From the NCBI RefSeq assembly GCF_025336525.1, contig NZ_JAOCZP010000005.1:248001-312000 (forward strand): a stretch of 64,000 nt of DNA. Reading direction: 5' to 3'. The notes under the pieces were generated by a model, which searched no databases, was not told where the DNA came from, and saw nothing but the letters and a program-made list of their open reading frames with translations. The first letter of the stretch is position 1. Each line of letters starts with the position of its first letter. The position numbers were made by a program, and so were the translations under genes. The stretch is from Chelativorans salis (GTDB lineage Bacteria; Pseudomonadota; Alphaproteobacteria; Rhizobiales; Rhizobiaceae). This document shows positions 61,902-64,000 of the stretch, piece by piece.

Positions 61902-62541
61902 CCTGCTTCCAGTGACGAAGGATGAATGCGTCTGCCCTGCTGGCGCCGAGGATGCCAACCTTCAGACCGAAGCTACGCGACAGCCCGCGGATACCGTTCT
62001 CGACGACGATGGATTGCTGCGAAGCAAGGGGCAGCGAAGGTCGACTGCGGCCGCAGCGCGAGCTGGAATTGGGGGCAGGATTTGGACCTGTAGATATCAC
62101 TGCAGCAGCGAGACATTTGATGCACCTCAGCACGCAAATTCAGTCGTCGCACTGTATTGGTGGATGCGCTCCCTAGACTCAATACCCTCTCGTTTTATCT
62201 CCTACGCTGGAGCACGCCAGAGCAACATCATCGCCCCCGGCCGAATTGACCCAAACTCGACTTCCGCAGACGGGCCCGCGGATGACCGCTTCGCGCCTCC
62301 ATCTCGGCCGTAGAGATCAGCTTTGCCGTTCCCTGAAAGCAGACATTGCCGGCGAAGACGTTGGAGGTCGCAGTTGCAGACGAACGGTCACCTAGGGCTG
62401 GCACGCGGAACGCCTGATTTGCGGACAATCACGTCACACTTGTCACTCCCATGGATTTGCCATGCTGCGCTAAGTTTATCCTGCAACGCACCAACTGCTT
62501 CGAACGGCGAAATGAAGATCCGAAGGAAGGAGACAGAAGCG
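61902..62541. other. Gene-free stretch with repeat families 2 and 4
   Basis: No convincing gene. The region contains family-2 copy 2 (62151-62297) and a family-4 repeat (about 62329-62370), both also seen near module junctions elsewhere in the window. Confidence 0.5.
62151..62297. repeat. Dispersed repeat family 2, copy 2
   Basis: Same orientation as 25029-25174 and roughly 90% identical over 147 bases. The upstream part, where family 1 would be expected, is diverged. Confidence 0.85.
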
Positions 62542-63255
62542 ATGAAGACACATAAGACCGGAACACGTGAAGAGTGGCTTGCAGCCCGGCTCCAACTTCT
62601 TGAGGCTGAGAAGCAGCATATGCGCCGCGGTGACGAAGTGGCACGGCAGCGGCAGGACCTGCCGTGGGTGCGGATCGACAAGGAGTACCGCTTCGAGACC
62701 GAAGATGGAAGCGCCTCGCTGGCAGATCTCTTCCAAGGGCGCTCGCAGCTCCTCGTCTATCACTTCATGTTCGGCTACGGATTCCGGCTCACTGACGAGC
62801 GCCGGGGATGCACCGGATGCTCCCTGATCGCCGATCATTTCGACAGTGTCATCCCCCATTTGAACGGCCGCGACATCACCCTCGTTTGCGAGTCGATCGC
62901 CCCGTTGCAGGAACTCCAGGACTACAAGCTGCAAATGGGCTGGCGATTCCCGTGGGTTTCCTCGCTCGGGAGCGACTTCAAGTACGACTTTGGCGCGGCC
63001 TTCACCGATGAGCAGCAGAGGAATGGCGCCGAATATAACTACCAGCATGTCGACAAAGCCGAGCCGCAAAAGGAGGGCATAAGCGTCTTTGCTCTCCAGG
63101 ACGGTGCTGTCCACCACACTTACTCCACCTACGCCCGTGGCACCGAGCCCTTCATGGGGACTTACCGGTTCCTCGACCTTGCCCCGTGGGGCAGGAACGA
63201 GGACGGACTCGAAGAAAACTGGTGGCGCCGCCACGACGAGTACGACATGCGCTAA
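62542..63255 (+). CDS. DUF899 (thioredoxin-like) family protein
   Basis: A 237-residue protein of the DUF899 family, related to thioredoxin/AhpC-like folds. EEWLAARLQLLEAEKQHMRR, FQGRSQLLVYHFMFGYGFRL and GCTGCSLIADHFDS (a CxxC pair) match, as does the C-terminal FMGTYRFLDLAPWGRNEDGL. AAGGAGACAGAAGCG precedes ATG 62542. Its reaction is not established. Confidence 0.92.
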   Translation: MKTHKTGTREEWLAARLQLLEAEKQHMRRGDEVARQRQDLPWVRIDKEYRFETEDGSASLADLFQGRSQLLVYHFMFGYGFRLTDERRGCTGCSLIADHFDSVIPHLNGRDITLVCESIAPLQELQDYKLQMGWRFPWVSSLGSDFKYDFGAAFTDEQQRNGAEYNYQHVDKAEPQKEGISVFALQDGAVHHTYSTYARGTEPFMGTYRFLDLAPWGRNEDGLEENWWRRHDEYDMR

Positions 63256-63602
63256 GCAGCCAGGATTCAAAAGGCGCAGCTCCAGAACACTCAGCGTTCA
63301 CTCTCGTTACGGCCTGCATGCTCGCGCGGCCACCAAACTGTGACCCCTATCCGGGGGCTTCGGGCATTTTGTCACCTCAATGCCCGCCCGGTTGCTTCCG
63401 GCTGGAGCGTTTGCCGGCTGGGACTTGCACCCACTGGGAAGCGCCGCCTTGGCGCGGCGCACGTGGAACATCGCCGTTCGGCGTGGATCGGCCGAACGGC
63501 TTAGTAGCGGAAGAAGATGGCATTGGAACAGTTGCCGACACGAGGGGGCCAGCGGCCTTAAAGAGCACAAATACAACCGTTCAAATTATCCGAAATTCCA
63601 AT
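63256..63602. other. No supportable gene
   Basis: Short frames only, between the DUF899 gene and the minus-strand membrane-protein gene. Confidence 0.4.
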
Positions 63603-64000
63603 CTACAAGCTTGCCGCTGATTGGCAATTCGCGCGCCGAAACGCCAGTGCAAAGAAGGCCTCATCCGGGATTGACCGCAGGAGGTGCGCAGTCAGAGCAG
63701 TTGCTGCGACCGCGAATACAAGCCGCCCGGCGAGCACGCCGAGGGCGTCCGCGCCCAAAGCCATCACGATTAGAGTGTCCTCAATAATGCTATGTGCAAA
63801 TCCCATGAAGACGCATGAAATGAAGACCTGGCGGGGCGGCAGGTTGCCTGATCGCGCTTCGCGGATCAGCAATCCGCCACCATAGGATATGCCAAGAAAC
63901 AAACCGACGGCGGTAAACTGACCCGTTTCGCTCTTTATTCCGGCGAGGCGCAGTGCCGGGGCGAGGATCTTCATCAACAGCGCCATGATGCCTGTCTGCT
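63603..64000 (-). CDS. Nucleoside-recognition-type membrane protein, cut by window edge
   Basis: The minus strand frame is open from the window end to 63603. The product shows gate/nucleoside-recognition-domain features ([55 protein letters not shown]). The HSIIEDT motif is typical. The N-terminus lies right of the window. ATG 63986 is internal. Confidence 0.8.
   Translation of the reverse strand, partial: QTGIMALLMKILAPALRLAGIKSETGQFTAVGLFLGISYGGGLLIREARSGNLPPRQVFISCVFMGFAHSIIEDTLIVMALGADALGVLAGRLVFAVAATALTAHLLRSIPDEAFFALAFRRANCQSAASL

Noticed and set aside
1-64000. CRISPR array
   Set aside because: No regularly spaced direct repeats were found; repeated sequences are few, long-range and not regularly spaced.

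Overview
The window comes from a GC-rich alphaproteobacterium. Several features point to Hyphomicrobiales (rhizobia and relatives): the gene order of the type III secretion (T3SS) operon, many LysR regulators, a RepC-like plasmid replication fragment, and IS66/IS256 remnants. The left third is a compact T3SS island. The rest is an accessory mosaic of small regulator-enzyme modules, pseudogenes and dispersed repeats, followed by an intact catabolic/transport cluster at 53-62 kb.

1-1.6 kb: the C-terminus of an unknown protein, a DUF736-like remnant and a DUF1445/D-glutamate-cyclase-family gene. 1.6-9.7 kb (minus strand): sctC1-orf63-sctI-J-K-L-N-O-Q-R-S-T, the rhizobial nolW-nolB-rhcJ-nolU-nolV-rhcN order, with many stop/start overlaps. 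9.9-12.5 kb: an L,D-transpeptidase, a LysR regulator and an RpiR regulator. 12.6-18.9 kb (plus strand): a 53-aa needle candidate, FHA-type sctD, a small unknown protein, an SctG-like helical-repeat protein, sctV, the secretin half sctC2 and a CpaD-like lipoprotein. 18.9-23.9 kb: sctU (minus strand, away from its usual place after sctT), a TadD-like TPR lipoprotein and a 983-aa LysM protein with C-terminal hydrophobic segments that I propose as translocator or effector. The secretin is split between two loci and is accompanied by Tad-pilus-type lipoproteins. SctU has lost the NPTH autocleavage motif. The two main T3SS operons share a bipartite upstream motif in the same orientation and with identical internal spacing. 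I did not find SctP, SctW or classical SctE/B translocators.

24-53 kb: accessory DNA. It holds a LysR pseudogene, a second L,D-transpeptidase with an altered active site, and LysR/TetR/HxlR/MarR/Rrf2 regulators beside small oxidoreductases (quinone oxidoreductase, two SDRs, FMN reductase, thioredoxin-reductase-like protein, medium-chain reductase) and small-ligand proteins (NTF2-like, YciI, VOC, RidA, cupin). Many genes are broken: folD, two NTF2-like genes, EamA transporters, VOC, serine recombinase, IS66, IS256. Several short repeat families lie between the modules.

53-62 kb: a GntR regulator, a Gfo/Idh/MocA dehydrogenase, a creatininase-family amidohydrolase and an aldehyde dehydrogenase on the minus strand. 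They diverge from a carbohydrate-type ABC importer (binding protein, two permeases, RidA, ATPase) on the plus strand. This looks like uptake and oxidation of one unidentified carbon/nitrogen compound. The right end has a DUF899 protein and the C-terminal part of a nucleoside-recognition-type membrane protein that runs off the window.
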